From: Apis mellifera
Taxonomy: Eukaryota > Arthropoda > Insecta > Hymenoptera > Apidae
Length of the DNA stretch: 64,000 nt
Direction: 5' to 3'
Assembly (NCBI RefSeq): GCF_003254395.2
Contig: NC_037645.1
Location: 10,911,229 to 10,975,228, forward strand
Shown: one piece after another, positions 1 through 15,300 of the stretch
How positions within the stretch are numbered: position 1 is the stretch's first letter
How the letters are laid out: each line of letters opens with the position of its first letter
Made by a program: the position numbers and the translations under genes
The notes under the pieces: generated by a model
Databases searched by the model: none
What the model was told of the DNA's origin: nothing
The model's input: the letters and a program-made list of their open reading frames with translations, nothing else

Positions 1-947
1 TACTTTAAGTGTACGTATATCGATACACCAACCTCGAAGTTCACCACTTCGTGGAACGAAGTTCTCTTTTTTCTCTTTCCTTTTCTTTCCCTTTTTTTTT
101 TTTTTTTTTTCCCTCGTCGAGTTCTTCGAGCGGCGGTCGGACACGATCGTTGATTTGCATCGAATCGCAATTCCCGTCGAAGAACGAAATGAATTCGAGA
201 GGGAATAAAAAGGGAAATGTTTCGATCGTAAATACGATCGTGGAGCAATATTGAAACTTGAAAGTAAATCGGTGTAGACGAAAGAAACATGACGTTTTAA
301 GACTCACTTTGTTTCCTTTTCTTTCTCTCCTTTTTCTTCATAATCGTATCGGACCGATAAACGAGCAAAAAGGAATGACGAATACATTGTAACACGTGTT
401 AAAAACGAGGAATGAATCTTTTCTTTGAGAAATGATAACGCGAGAGGTATCATCATCCTCGGTCGGATTGAAATTTAAAGAAGAAACAGATAGAGAGACA
501 AGGGAATGGAGCGCAATTGATTCCGTGTAAACGGCTCCTCATCGCCTGGAAACAGTTATCGCGTCGATAGCTCGCCACTCACCGCGATCAATCACTGTGT
601 ACGACTTAATGGACCGTTAAAAATGCACGGGAGTGCATTAGCGAAGTATGCAGGCGTTATAACAGGAGGTCTCCGGTGAAGAGCGATCGATATCTCGAGG
701 GACATCGTGTCCTACGAATTGTCTGGCTGAATTATGATCGAAATTAGTCCCGTCTCATTTCTCCTTTCTCCATACCTCGATGAAGATACACATCTAGGAT
801 TAAATTGCACGCTAAAGAATTTTTTATATCAAATTGGCATCTCAAATCTGTGTCTGTAAAATTTGTAAACAATTTTTTCTCTTCTCTTCTCGATACAAAA
901 GTTCAATGTCAGTTTTAGGGATTTGGATCTCTTCTCTTCTTTTCCAG
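1..947 (+). other. Intron of the + strand gene (left-truncated)
   Basis: There is no coding exon that I can support. It contains poly-T at 92-110 and a pyrimidine-rich approach (cttctcttcttttccag) to the acceptor at 947. Confidence 0.7.
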
Positions 948-1176
948 AAAATTCAACCGAACGATGCACGTATCCATCCTGGGTTGTGGACAATAAATTA
1001 TGGTTAGCCCTGGATCCGGTAGCATCTCGCCTCCTGGCATCGCCTTACAATCTAACGATTCTCAATCGACAGGAGACCCGCCTCGTGTGTCATTCTGTGG
1101 TCCCCATTAACGATCGTCATTATCATCCGGATAGGGAGAACCAGGTGCAGTACGTTGCCAAGGCCACCCTTGATTG
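948..1176 (+). CDS. First visible exon of the cysteine-rich surface protein gene
   Basis: The acceptor is a pyrimidine tract ending tttccag at 941-947. The exon starts with two bases completing a codon, then reads NSTERCTYPSWVVDNK and ends in LDC, whose last codon is split TG|C. The donor is gtgagt at 1177. It encodes 75 full residues with three cysteines and sequons NST and NLT. A conceptual read-through into the intron would give Trp-stop; splicing instead makes the split codon Cys, which fits the cysteine-rich pattern. The CxxPSWV opening is typical of the family module. Confidence 0.88.
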
Positions 1177-4100
1177 GTGAGTAAATTTAAATTTTCCTTA
1201 TTTAGTGTACTTCCCCTCGAAAATTAAAACAATATTTTGATCAAAATATATATCCTTAAATAAATCGAAAATTCGAAGATTGCCAAAGGATCTATTTAAT
1301 GCACTTCTCGTCGAGTAATTTTATATTTCGAGTGTTTTCGAATCGAGACGGTGAAGAAAAAATATATGAATGAAAAATATCGAGAAGGATCCGATATTTT
1401 ATTTGTTCCCAGACGCGGCAAACAAACAAAGGGTAACGAAGCGTTCGTTTCATAGAGGCATCACTGTCTGCCGACAGATTTGGCGTGCAATTATAACGCA
1501 TACGTCGCGATAATCCTTTCATCGCGTACCGAAGACACTCGTACGCGCATAAATAAACAGCTCGGGTCGGATTAAACAAAGATCCTCTGGTTCGGTTGCT
1601 GCACGCGGCGTAATGTCAATATATACGTGTGTATATATATATATATGTATATATATATGGAGTCTGCACTCAGCCGCTCTCTTCTGGTTGAAGCACTCGT
1701 GGTGTCGAGCTCGAGTCACGTAACGTATCGCTTTTAATCATCCGCGCCTTCTTATATATCTGGCTCGTGTTACTTTGCCCCCCACTCAAATCTAACAACA
1801 GTTTTCGAAAGTTGTTACAATTTCTTCTCTCTCTTTTCCTTTCTTTTTTTTAACGATCTTTCATTCGTCTTGAAGATACAAACACAAAATTTCAAAATTA
1901 ATAAAATCAATGTGTCCATCACGAAATGTATTCTCGTATAATGGAGAAAGTGATGAATAAAATTAATTAATAATAATTTAGAATGGAGAGAATGAATGAG
2001 TGTTGACGAGAAGAAAGAAAAGAAGTTTTAAAAGTTAATTTTCGAAATTAAGAATAAAAAATTAATTTTTAAATCTTAATTTAAATACCAAATTTAATAT
2101 ATCAAAGATTTCAAGTTAAATTAAACCTTGAGAAAGTGATGAATAAAATTAATAATAATTTAGAATGGAGAGAACGAATGGGTATTGACGAGAAGAAAGA
2201 AAAAAAAATTTCAAAAGTTAAAAGATTTCAAGTTAATTATTAAACTCTTGATTTTCGAAATTAAGAATAAAAAAATTAATTTTTAAATCTTAATTACAAA
2301 GTGATTTATATCAACTAAAGCATAAAAACATTGGAATTTTATATATTATTCTAGCTTTATATATATGGAATAGGTTCATGGATAAGATTAAATGTTCGGA
2401 TAGATCTCCAGGATCATGAATTAATAATGATCGAATTTATAATACAATTGTAACCAGACATGCATTTTTAATAAGACAGTGTTCGTTCTCTCAAGTGGGT
2501 CAGGCTATATACGTGTTAGGCGAATGAGTGGTAGGGCAACATGTATGGTCGGACGAGCCGAGAATTAGTCTTCTTCTCTTCCTTCTTTTTTCCCTTTCGA
2601 ATGTCGAAAGACTTAATGGTGGAAATTCCTCCTCGAGCAGCTGGAGATTATCCGTCTTGAGAAACTATCCACTGTGGGAAACAGCTCTGTTAGTGGATCG
2701 AAATCAATTCTCGTTAATCGCAAGAGCGAATGAAATTTCTCTTCTACGAGCCGTATGTTACTATAATGTGTCGCATAATGAGAATGAGACGTCTGTGAAA
2801 TTTATTTTAAAAATTTATATTAAAAAACAAAATTAATATATTCTAAAATTCTTTTATCAAATTTTCAATATATATATATATCTGCAATATTTCAATTCTC
2901 TCCATCACCCAACCGTCATGAAAATATAACTTTACAAGATCCATGCATTGAATACGAAACAATGCCCTTTTCAGAGGCGTGGAAGAAAGTCTATATAGTT
3001 GGCCAAGTTTTACGCGAGATGGCGCATAATCGCGAGTATATTAAAGCGCGAGGAGATTAGGCTGAGAGATCCTGCGAGATTGGAGGGTGGAAATCTGGTG
3101 TCTGGATCCTCTGTAACTGACAATAGAGTCGTTCAAACGAAATATATATATATATATCCTTTGTTTCGATCTTATTAAATGGGAGGAAAAGATCGAAAAC
3201 GAAGGAACGAACCGCAACAACGAATTGTGCGTTGTTGCAAGTGATGCAAGATTGAATTTGGATCGCCCATTGCGACCGATCGAGCGCAAGGGGATCGATG
3301 AAGGGTAATGATCAGGCCGTGACTCGATTCTCGTTCTCTCGATAAATCGGGGGGGGGGGGGAAAAATAAGTAAATAGAGGAAGAGCGGAGTGCGGGTGTT
3401 GATGTGAAAAATTGAGTTTCCCCTCGGGATCACGAGGGGTTCGACAAAGTGCAATTTGTTTTTTTTTTTCTTTTTTTTTTTTTGAGATGCAGTTCCACGC
3501 AGGAATTTTATTTTCGCCGACGGAAATGAAAAAATATTAAAATCTTGATTTGGTAATAAAAATTTGATTCTTTGATTCGAATCTTTGAAAGAAAAGAAAA
3601 AGTGAAATATTCGTTGGAATATGCAATAACAGTTTTGCTCTTTCGTTCAAAGTTAATCCTTTTCGATCTTTGTCGAGATTATACAAATTCGAAACGCAAA
3701 TTGAAACGAATTTTTTATTATTTATTATTTTAAACAAAATTTGTTTCTGGATGAGATACTCATGTTTTGACGCATACATTTAAAAATCATTTGTGAACGA
3801 TATAAATTGATTGACGAAATTTGGTTTCATGTTTTATATATATATGTATTGGTTTGATCGATATGCGGTCAGAGAAAAAAAATTGAAATTCTCCTCAGAT
3901 GGATTAAAAAAAAAAAATAATAATTTCGATTCGATGCGTGCCCCTGGATTCACTCTTTTCGCCAAGCATAGACTCACGATTTCTATTCGTATTTCCATTA
4001 AACAATCGTACAATTCTCTCGAAAGAGAAAAAATTAATAACGTGAGAATTAGCAATGAAAAATTATCGAAACTTGATATTGACGGATATATATTGATAAC

Positions 4101-7100
4101 GAAAAGTTCAACATTTCGCCGATTAGACTAAGGGACAATTAAAGTCTCTGCTGTGAACGCACGCGGTAATATCGCGATTACAATTCTCAATAGGATATTC
4201 ACTTAATGAAACGAAGACAAATACTGACAGGACGAAAGTTGATAATTCCGCGCCCTTTTAATATCAATAATGATTTATTCATACCGTAAATCGTTACTCA
4301 TTATACAACACAATTAATTCGACTGTAACGCGCATAATTAATTCCCCTGCCCCCCCCCCCTCCTCTGTGAACGATTTTACGTAATGCAAACATCATTATT
4401 TCAATTAATCGAACGCAGAATTAATTAAACGTCGAACGAACGTATCGAAAAAAAAAAAAGGAAAAGAAAGGGGAAAAAAAAAGAGGAAGAAGAATGGAAT
4501 ATAGATGAAATTTGTTCAACTTGTTAAAATTTTCTCTTCCGTTTAAATTTCAGTCGAAGGGGAGGAATTTCAACAAATCGCTAACGTCGCCTTACGTCGA
4601 GTTTTCGCAAAGTTTAAACGCGATTTAAACGTGATTTTTATCCTTCCGTTTTATCAGATTTATCGGTACAGAATTTCTTTTTTTTACTCCTCCATCTTTT
4701 TTATTATTATTACTCTTTTCTTCGATTCTAATTCTAATCGAAGATTCAAATGGAAAATTGTTACAACTAACATTAAATATAATTCTTTGAGTGAAAATTA
4801 ATTTTTACTGAAAATGGGCTTTTAACAAAAATTTTTAACACAAGTGGAATGTTTTACGAGGCGAATGTTTTAATTTGTTTAATCGTAACTCGATTTAATC
4901 CTGTTTTCCAAACTATCCAAACACCACTTCTGCTTTTTTTCCTTTTTTTTTTTTTTTTTTGATCGAAATAGAGGCCTTTGCAGGCTACCCATACACCTCT
5001 TGCGGTCTCTATTCAATCCTGCTTCAATCCACTTTATCTGTTCAGAAGAGATTGAGCACTGGCAGGTGCTCCAGCTAAAATTCGTATCCATTTCAAAAAA
5101 TTTCACTACCTCTCTTCTTGAATTCTTCTTGCAGATGAACTCTTTTCCATAATTTTCCAACACGTCGTTCAAAAATTCCATAATATCCATATTCAATAAA
5201 AAAAAAAAAAAGAATTCACGACGAATCGTTATAAAATTCATCAAAACAAGATAAATTGTCAGACAAATAAGATAATTGATCAAAAACCAATTTGCACGCT
5301 TCTTCTCTTCTTTCCTTCCATCGGATCAACCTTGGACGACTCCATTAATCGTCGAAGGTTTCACGCGATAACATCCCGTGATAAACGTCGATGATCGTCA
5401 AAGTTGCGAGCCTGTAATTATTCGCAGCATCTCTCGAAAACGAGGTTATTTAGGCCGATTGATTAAAACATCAATCGGTCGTTAAGTATTCCCGCCAAGG
5501 CGCCCCTGAAAAATGGCTTCCCGTCACGGCATCCCACTCCTGCGTGTAATAACCATCAGAATGGCTACCGCACGATATCCTCGCGGTAAATCATTGTAAA
5601 TTCATTTTTTTTCCTCTTCTTCTTCTGCTTCTTCTTCTTCTTTCCATCTCTCTCCTCATCGTGGTTCGTCTCGATTCTTGTATCCCCCCCCCTCCACCTC
5701 TAAGGAAAGATTTATCGAGCGTTGGTCCGCCTTGGATGTCGATCGATTCTCTCTCACTTGAGACTATAATTTATGCAAAACGCTCGACGATAATGAACCG
5801 AGTCCCGGTTTCGAGATAGCCAGCTGCATTTAATTATTTCCCTTTTGACAAGTTGGACAAGCCTTGTCGACTTTTAATCCTCGTCCTCCGAGGGCGAAAG
5901 GGGAGAGGGTTGGATAAGTGATTGTTCCGAAAGATTGGTAGAAATTGGAAGATGTTGGAGTGGTTGTGCGTTTTATATTTGTATTTCGTATTTTGTGGCA
6001 ATTTTCTTGTTTAAAACTTAATTCATAGGGATTGGAGCTGGCTAACTTTCTAATTTGATCAATTGTACTCTTCTTTCTTAATTTCATTGTCAATCCATCT
6101 AGTTCTTAAATATACTGGAAAATAAAAGTACAAAACGTGTATATATTTACAATCTACAATATGTAGGTAAATTAAAGGTGTTATGTATTTTCTTTTATAT
6201 TTTTATTTTATTTTATTTCATATTTTAAATATTGTGACTAATGTACTTTTCTTTCTTAATTTACTGTCAATCATTTAGTTCTTAAACATATTAGTGGACT
6301 TTTAAAATAAAAATGAAGCATGTACTCATGTATATATTTACAATATGTAAATAAACTAAAGATGCATTTTCTTTTATATTTTTATTTTATTTTATTTCTT
6401 AATCTATTGTCAATCATTCTTCAATACTTGAATACATTAGTGGAATGACTTTTAGCTTTTCAAAATACAAAACACATATTTACAATTTACAATATAATAC
6501 TATATACAAATACAATATACATATACATATTAAAGTTATGCACTTTCTTCTATATTTTTATTTTATTTTATTTCATATTTTAAATATAGTGACTAATGTA
6601 CTCTTCTTTTTTAATTTACTATTAATCATTTAATTCTTAAACATATTATATTTTTATTTTATTTTATTTCTTAATCTATTGCCAATCATTTAATTGTTTA
6701 ATATACTAGTGGAATGACTTTTAGCTTTCAAAATAAAAATGAAACATGTACTCATATATATTTACAATATGTAAATAAACTAAAGATGTTATGCACTTTC
6801 TTTTATATTTTTATTTTATTTTATTTCATATTTTAAATATAGTGACCAATATACTCTTCTATCTTAATCTATTACCAATCATTCTTTGATACTTGAATAC
6901 ATTAATGGAATGACTTTTAGCTTTTCAAAGTACAAAACATGTACACATGTATATATTTACAATTTACAATATGTAGATAAATTAAAGATGTTATGCACTT
7001 TCTTCTATATTTTTATTTTATTTTATTTCATATTTTAAATATAATGATCAATGTACTCTTCTTTCTTAATCTATTGCCAATCATTTAGTTGTGGAATGAC

Positions 7101-10100
7101 TTAGCTTTCAAAATAAAAATGAAATAATATACACATATATATATATTTATAATCTACAATATGTAGACAAACTAAAGTTATACACTTTCTTTTATATTTT
7201 TATTTTATTTTATTTTAAATATAATGACTAATGTATTCTTCTTTCTTAATCTATTGCCAATCATTCTTTGATACTTGAATGCATTAATGAAATGTATTAT
7301 ACAAAACATATACACATATATATATTTACAATTTATAATATGTACAATAAACAAACTATATTATGCATTTAGTTATGCATTTTCTTTTATATTTCATTTT
7401 ATTTTATTTCATATTTTAAATATATATTATACATTTTGAAAAATTAAAATATGGGGAGAAGAAAGGAGGAAGAAAGAAAGAAAATGGGAACCGCAACAGG
7501 TATAGAGGAACGCGTTGAACAAATTTTCCATCCTCTGCCCGCCTTCCCCCACTTTCCACGAGGTTTTGCAAATCGACCCTTCGTTCGTGCGCGATTGTTA
7601 TAAGCGACACGGGAGAGTTTCTCGCGCGGATGCGGATGCGGCTGTGCGTTGATAAATATTCGGACGGCCATTGTGTTCGGTCGGCCGCGATCGATATTCA
7701 ACACGGACCTCTCCTTCCTCCACGATATTTATGATCGTTGTTCCCTGTCCCTAACAGAATAACATTCCTTCGTAACGCCGTGTACAAAGGAGGCTCTCGT
7801 TTCTATGGCCACCGAATCTCGTCGCCAGATTTGGCCCTCTTTCGCGCAGCGGTTGTACGAGAACGTATTATGGAAAAGTCATATTCGTGATAGATATATT
7901 TTCATAATATATATTTGAATAATTCGTAATAGTTCCAACTTGTCAGATCGATGACTTTTCTTTGAAATCGTTGATGAAAGAATAAAATGGAAAACAAATC
8001 GATGAATCGTGTTTATGAGAGATATTGATTCTCTGATGGGATTTAGAATCTCGATTCCATTTTCGTCCATTCTCAATTATTTGAAATCGTTTCCATTCTC
8101 AATTATTTTGTTAGATCGATGAATTTCTTTGAAATCGTTTCCTTTCTCATTACTTGTTAGATTGATGATTTTCTTTGAAATCGTTGATTAAATTAAATAA
8201 AAAAAATTAAATAGATACAAATCATTTGTGTGATTTTACATTCATTTTACGATGAACAAATCATTTGTATGATTTTACGATAAATACTTGTGGAAGATAT
8301 TGATTCTCTGATGGGATTTAGAATCTCGATTCCATTTTCGACCATTCTCAATTACTTTGTTAGATCGATGATTTTATTTGAAATCGTTTCCATTCTCAAT
8401 TGCTTTGTTAGATTGATGATTTTCTTTGAAATTGTTGACGAAAAAATTAAATAGATACAAATTATTTGTGTGATTTTACATTGATTTTACGATGAACACT
8501 TATTGAAGACATTGATTCTCATGGGATTTAGAATCTCGATTCTATTTTCTCGATTCGATTTCCATTCTTAATTACTTTGTCAGATCGATGACTTTCTTTG
8601 AAATCATTGACGAAAAAATTAAATAAATACAAATCACAATTTTCATGATTTTATGATGAACATTTACAAAAGACATTGATTTTTGGGATTTAGAATCTCA
8701 ATTCCATTTTCGTCCATTCTCAATTACTTTGTCAGATCGATGACTTTCTTTGAAATCGTTGACGAAAAAATTAAATAGATACAAATCATTTGTGTGATTT
8801 TACATTGATTTTACGATAAACATTTACAAAAGACATAAATTCTCATAAGATTTAGAATCTTGATTCCATTTTCGTGCATTCTCAATTACTTTTGTTGGAT
8901 CGGTGATTTTCTTCGAATCAAAATGGCTGATAAAAAATAGATAGATTCGTGAACACTTATAGAAGACATCGATTCTTACGAGATTCAGAATTGCAATTCT
9001 CCCTTCGTGCATCCTCGATTTGTTTGTCAGAATTTTTTGAAATCGTTGTCGAAAAATAGATAGAAACTCTTGAGATTTAGAATCTCGATTCTTCGTCAAA
9101 ATGGCTGAGAAAAAATAGGTATAAATAATAGTACTAGATAGATACGTGAATCCAGTGAATTTAATTTTATTTTCGTTTTGGTACAATCTCATTTCCTTTT
9201 ACACGGTCGTTTAAGCGGTGGTAGAATGTCAGTTTTGGGGATGCCTTCGAGACTGAATAGGAAAACATCGTTTAAAAGGATTTTCTGGGACACGAGATAA
9301 TTGAATTGAATCGAATTGAAATGTCAAAGAAATTTGAAGGTATTGTTTTCCTTCGTTAAGCTTCATTTTTTAGACTCAAAATTTTGAATTGTGATAATTT
9401 CGTGCAATTGTAATGCAATTGTGGACGTGTATTTTAATAATCTAATGCCTTCAAGAAGAAAAAGTTGGAAAGATGACGACGATGTTGAAAAAAAAAATAG
9501 GAATTATTTCAAATCTATCGAGGACTATTAAAAAATTGAAACGCGATCGTTTGCGCGAAACCGAAATAGAGAATGGCGATTTGAAAGTTTCATAAAAGTG
9601 TGATAAAAAATTCAAAATGTTTTGAAACATTTGTTTGCCACGGATGGGAAATTTATTTAAAAATTTCGAGTTCGAATGTAGCTCTGGTGAATTTTTTACC
9701 TTTCACCTTAATAAAACAGAAAACAAAGGTAAATATTATTGAAATTGATTTTTATTTGTAATTCATGCAACGGTATAAACAATTTATCGGTTATACGCTC
9801 GAATAGGCATACAAAATGATTCTTTCAGGATTACATATGCATGTTATAAAATTTCCATCAAATTGACGGCAATTCACTTTGTGAACGGAATAAAACGATT
9901 AACCGTTTTAAAATACGAATTCCTTTTTTTCCTTTATTTTTTTTTTTTTTTTTTTTTTGTAATAAAAACAATTTATTTTTATACGTGTCACCGAATAAAA
10001 CGAAAAATACGTTTGAATTAAAAAAACGAATTTCCATCTTATTTTACGTTTAGGAACATATATATATATTCACAATTGCATCTTCTTCGTAAAACAGCCT

Positions 10101-10752
10101 TCTGTATTAATAAATTCAATCATAAATTCAGTATAGAAAATTAAATAATCCTATATCAATGAAAAAAGAAAAAATCAAATTTTGAATCTCTCATAAATAA
10201 TTTTAATTGCATAACGTTAAGTTAATTTAAAGATCAAATAATTATATAAATATTACAAAATTCTATAAAATAATTGTTAATTACAGAGCATACGATTATA
10301 TATACAGAAGCACGTTTATGTATAGAAAATTAAAAGAGAATTTATTCATAATAATTCTGAAAAATGATGCAGAAACAATAATAATAGCAAGCATGTTCTC
10401 TATTTAAGCCTCCTTCCTTTCTTCAATCATCTATTTGCATAAAAAAAAATCTATTATTATTCACTCATTAATTATCAAAAAAATTATTCTTACAAAGCAA
10501 CCGTCAAAATTCTCTTAAATAAATAAATGTTAAATTTATTCTCTTAAATAAATAAATTCTCCTAAATAAAAATTATAATAGTGTCGAAGTTATTGAATTA
10601 GAAGAGGCGATGCGAGAGAGAGAGAAAGAGATAGATAGATAGATAGATAGAGAAAGAGAAAGAGAGAAAGAGCAGCCAGTATAAAATTCTCCTAAATAAA
10701 AATTACAATAGTGTCGAAATTATTGAATTAGAAGAGGCGATGCGACAGAGAG

Positions 10753-10784
<32 letters not shown>

Positions 10785-11365
10785 CAGCCAGTATAAATAT
10801 TCCCTTTAATAAATAAATATTAAATTTATTCTCTTAAATAAATAAATATTCTCTAAAATTCTCCTAAATAAAAATTACAATAGTATCGAAGTTATTGAAT
10901 TAGAAGAGGCGATGCGAGAGAGATAGATAGATAGATAGATAGATAGAGAAAGAGAGAGAGAGCAGCCAATATAAATAGCAGCCAATTCCTTTTAATAAAT
11001 AAATATTAAATTTATTCTCTTAAATAAATAAATATTCTCTAAAATTCTCCTAAATAAAAATTATAATAGTATCGAAATTATTGAATTAGAAGAGGCGATG
11101 CGACAGAGAGAGATAGATAGATAGATAAAGAGAGAGAGAACAGCCAGTATAAATATTCCCGGAGCAAGATATCGATATGGCTCCCGATCGAGAACACGTC
11201 GAACACGTTCAACCCCCTTTGGGTTGAGTGCAACAGGAGGCGGGGAGCCTCGCTTTCTTATCGGCGAGAAATGTTCTTATCGCGGCTGTATATCGAGTCG
11301 ACGAGCATCGTGGCCCGCATAAAACTTTCGTCTCGGCGCGGCGGCCTACGCGAGGAGAAAGAGAG

Positions 11366-11402
<37 letters not shown>

Positions 11403-12317
11403 AATCTATTTCTGAGGAAGGGAGGCCCGCTTTCCACGTTGTACCGTAGCTACCCGACTTCCGGTTCCGCCTCCAGACAACAATCGAGGATAAACGCAAT
11501 GTTTCGCCTCGAGTAACCTCGACACACTTGCTCGTACATTTTTCAACATTTCTCCCTTTCTTAAATTCCCACCATCTTCTTTCATTCCAATGATAGAAGG
11601 AATATGAGCGTATGAGAATCAAGGCTTCGTCATTTCCTCTCTCTTTCCTCAATTCTTATTTTTATTAATATTAATTTCCACGCTGGAGGGAATAATCGTC
11701 GAATAAAATGTTCGATCCATAAGATTTATCCTTTTATAAGATGCGCACGAAACTCAATATGAAATATAATATCTTATTCTATTCTTGTGAATAGGGGAGG
11801 AAACAGGGAGAAAAAGATAGAGGAAAAATTGTAGAACAGCTTCGTCGACTGGGTGAGAGAAAGTTTCCCCTCTGGTGGGGGAGGGGGAAAAAACAATGAA
11901 AAAAAAGAGAGAAGAAAAACGACGCAAAGGGGTGAATCCATTGCCGGCGAGTTAACCTTGAAAACCTTCAAAAGCTGAAACTGAAACTGGTCGCAAAGGG
12001 CGAATCGTCAAAAGCGCGACGTATTTCTTGCTACCGGGGTCCAAACACCGGCGATAAAAAAAAGAAAAAGGAGGAAGAGGGAGAGGGAGAGGGAGAGGGT
12101 TGCAAGAGAATAAAGATAGGAAACGGTCGACGAGTAAACAGATAATCGCGAGAGTTTCTTTCAAATGCTTTTACGATCGCGCTGTATTTTACGTCATTGC
12201 CTGGAGGGAGACACACACACACATACATATATACACACATATATATACACACACAGGCTGATTCCTGTGTATACAGCACAATGAGAAGCGCCACCTATCC
12301 TATTCCTCCCATTCTTC

Positions 12318-12362
<45 letters not shown>

Positions 12363-15300
12363 GGAGCCATTAAGGCCGCATACACGGAATAATAAAAAGG
12401 AACAGCGGAAAGCGGCGGAAACCGCGATAATAAATCCCTTTGAGAAATTTGCAATCGTGGCGAAGTTGGTGACAGGTAATTCATTTGTTGTAATGAAAGA
12501 ATTCCGTGGGATTTGCGGCGTGGGTAAGGTGACGGAGGAAACTCTTTTTCTCCTTCCCTCTCTCTATCTCTCTCTTTCTCGTGAGGAAAGAATATGATTG
12601 TTTACGTACAATTACTCTCAATATCGTGGATAAATTCCCGTGTTTCCCATCCCGTGTGCCTTGTACCGAGAGGATATTGCGGAGTTGGCCCTTGGAGAAT
12701 TTCCATAGAATTTTGCCTTCCCCTCCTCTGCCCTTGGTGTTTTGTTTACTTTTCGAAAGAATAATTATAGCGTTCACGCGTGAAATTTCTTAGAGGATTT
12801 ACTTGTAATTTGACTTGTAATTAGTAATTGGAAATAACAAGTATGTCACTCGTCGATTTCTTAATAATGGTTGTCAACAATTCTAAAAAATTCTATACTA
12901 TATTTGAATTTTTTTATTCTACTATATATAAACAATTATTGGTAGCTAAAGAGTAGTGAAACGTAAGAATATATATACTTATATTTCGTTCTCAATACTT
13001 TAGGAAAGTATCGTTCTTCGACGTTCCCTCACGGGATCCTCAATTGAGTCTGAATATTCGCCACCAGTTTTCAGAATTAACTTTCAGAATTAATCATCGA
13101 CCATTTAAATTCGTACGTCTTTAATCCTCGAATATCCCTTCGAATATTCATAACCTCAAAAAACTCGAGCTATATAAAGTCACAAAGTGGAATGAAATTA
13201 TTAAAAATCGATATTTTTCTAAGAAACGGGAAGCAAACTGATGCATATACACAAAATAACATTAAGATACATCCTCTATTGGAGCCAAGTTGTCACACAC
13301 TTCTTCTCTGTATAAAACCGAGGAGGTTAGTCGCAATACGGATCCCGCCATTTTCTTCCGAACATTTATCTCCGAAACGAGACGCGCGACGGTGTCGCCA
13401 ACCGTGCATTATTCTCCCCTCCTCTTCTTCTCCCCCTCCCTGTCACTCGCGCCACGAAAAAACATCTTGCGCCCAGGCTTCGCGGACGAATTCCATAAAT
13501 CGATGAACGCCACTTGCAGAATCGCCGTTATAACGGATACTTCGAACGCGAGGCTACAAAGCCGCAAAGGTATATATATATATATATATACCTCTATGAG
13601 AGGGAAAAGGAGAGGAGAAAAAAATAACGAGGAACGATCGTGGTAAAAAGAATAAAATCTCCTATAGTTTTATATATATATATATATCGAAGTGAAACAA
13701 AGTGAAAAAGAGGAAATCCCGCGGAAAATCGCGTGTTTGCATCGGACACATGCTCGATTATGCTTAAAAAAGCGAGGTACAGGCTCTTGTGTGCACTTTT
13801 ATACATGCGCAGGCGGCTTGTGTTTAATTCGGTCGACAAAAAGGTAGGTATTTACGGGGCGATCGATGCGAAATCCGGTTGCTTATTTTTGATTCGATGA
13901 ACCGGCGAGATCCACGAAATGAAAAAAGAAAGAAAGTATAGACGATTCGAGAATCGAGCAAGCGTTAATTCGTGCGATTTGACGAGAGAAGTGGAACGAG
14001 TGTATGATGTTCTTACGACGCTTTTGACCTCTCTTTCGAGTCGTCTTGTGATCCAAAATAAATATAAATAATATGTTTATATAACAAATATGAAAATCAA
14101 TTATAAAATATAAAACCTAAAAACTAAAAGATGTGAAGGTATACTTTTTACGTGACATAAACGTTCTCGAAAGAATATTTTTGACAACCTGACCGATTAT
14201 TAATTCGTCCATTTCGTCGTTAATTATTATTGACAAACGAGAAATCAGATCTCTATTTTCGTTCGTGTATAACATAGATTCTTCGTTTCGAAACGAAAAT
14301 AAGACAATTTCTGACCGTGTGTTTTGGTTGGAAAAAGCTAGTTTTATTATTATTTTTTTTTTTTTTTTTTAAAGAACGGATAAATGGGAATCGAAGAGAA
14401 TCGATTGTTGGCCGGGGGGTTGCAGATGCATTTACGTGCGATTGTTGGCAAAACCATTTCGATGGAAACACGTGTGCGTGACACATGTTGTACCCCTTTT
14501 TTACGTCATTTTTTTTTTTTTTTCCTTTTTGTTTCGTCGCAATTGCAATTGAAATTTTTTTTTGGCGCCCAACGTACGGGATCCCAGCAGTAAAAATTCA
14601 ACAGACCAAGCTCACCTTCCGTCCGATCATCGTATTTCTAATCACTTTTGTTCAAATTAGAATCTGAAATCGACTTATTATCATCCAATTTTTATTCTTT
14701 TATCCAAAATTTCTGAGAAAAACATATTTTATAATCTCGAAGGAACGATTCTTTTCGAAAATATAAATAGAAGCCATTTTTAATATCGCGTAAATTTTCT
14801 TCGAGGCTTTGAGTTGAGAAGTTGCAAGCGCGCAAGTTTAAATTTTTGCTTTGGCCAGCTTTCAACTCTGCTTTTCCCATTTTAATTCGTCCTCTTGTAT
14901 CGGATCAACAAACGCATCGGTATATATAATTTCGTTACCGTCACCTCCTGGACAGAAACCGTGGATATGTGTCTAATTCGATCGATATATCGATACGCGT
15001 GTTCGATCTCCAAGCGGAGGAGTTGCTATTATTTGCCGTCCAATTTTTTCCCCATCCCGCGATCCTTGTTTTTAGTTGCAGCACCGGTTCCACGTGAGAT
15101 TGAAAAACTATTGGCCGAATACAATAATGGACAAAAATGGGGGGCATCGGTTATAAGGATATCCCGATTTATTTCTCTTAAAGTAAAGAATAGAATGGGA
15201 GGGGAATGAGTTTATAGATTTAATTTCATTTAAAATTTTATTATTTTCGAAATTTTTATTTTATTATAAACGCAATTGAGATTAGTATTCTTCTGAATTG

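Noticed and set aside
9660..9700. gagttcgaatgtagctc as a tRNA T-arm
   Set aside because: No A box, acceptor stem or cloverleaf could be drawn around it.
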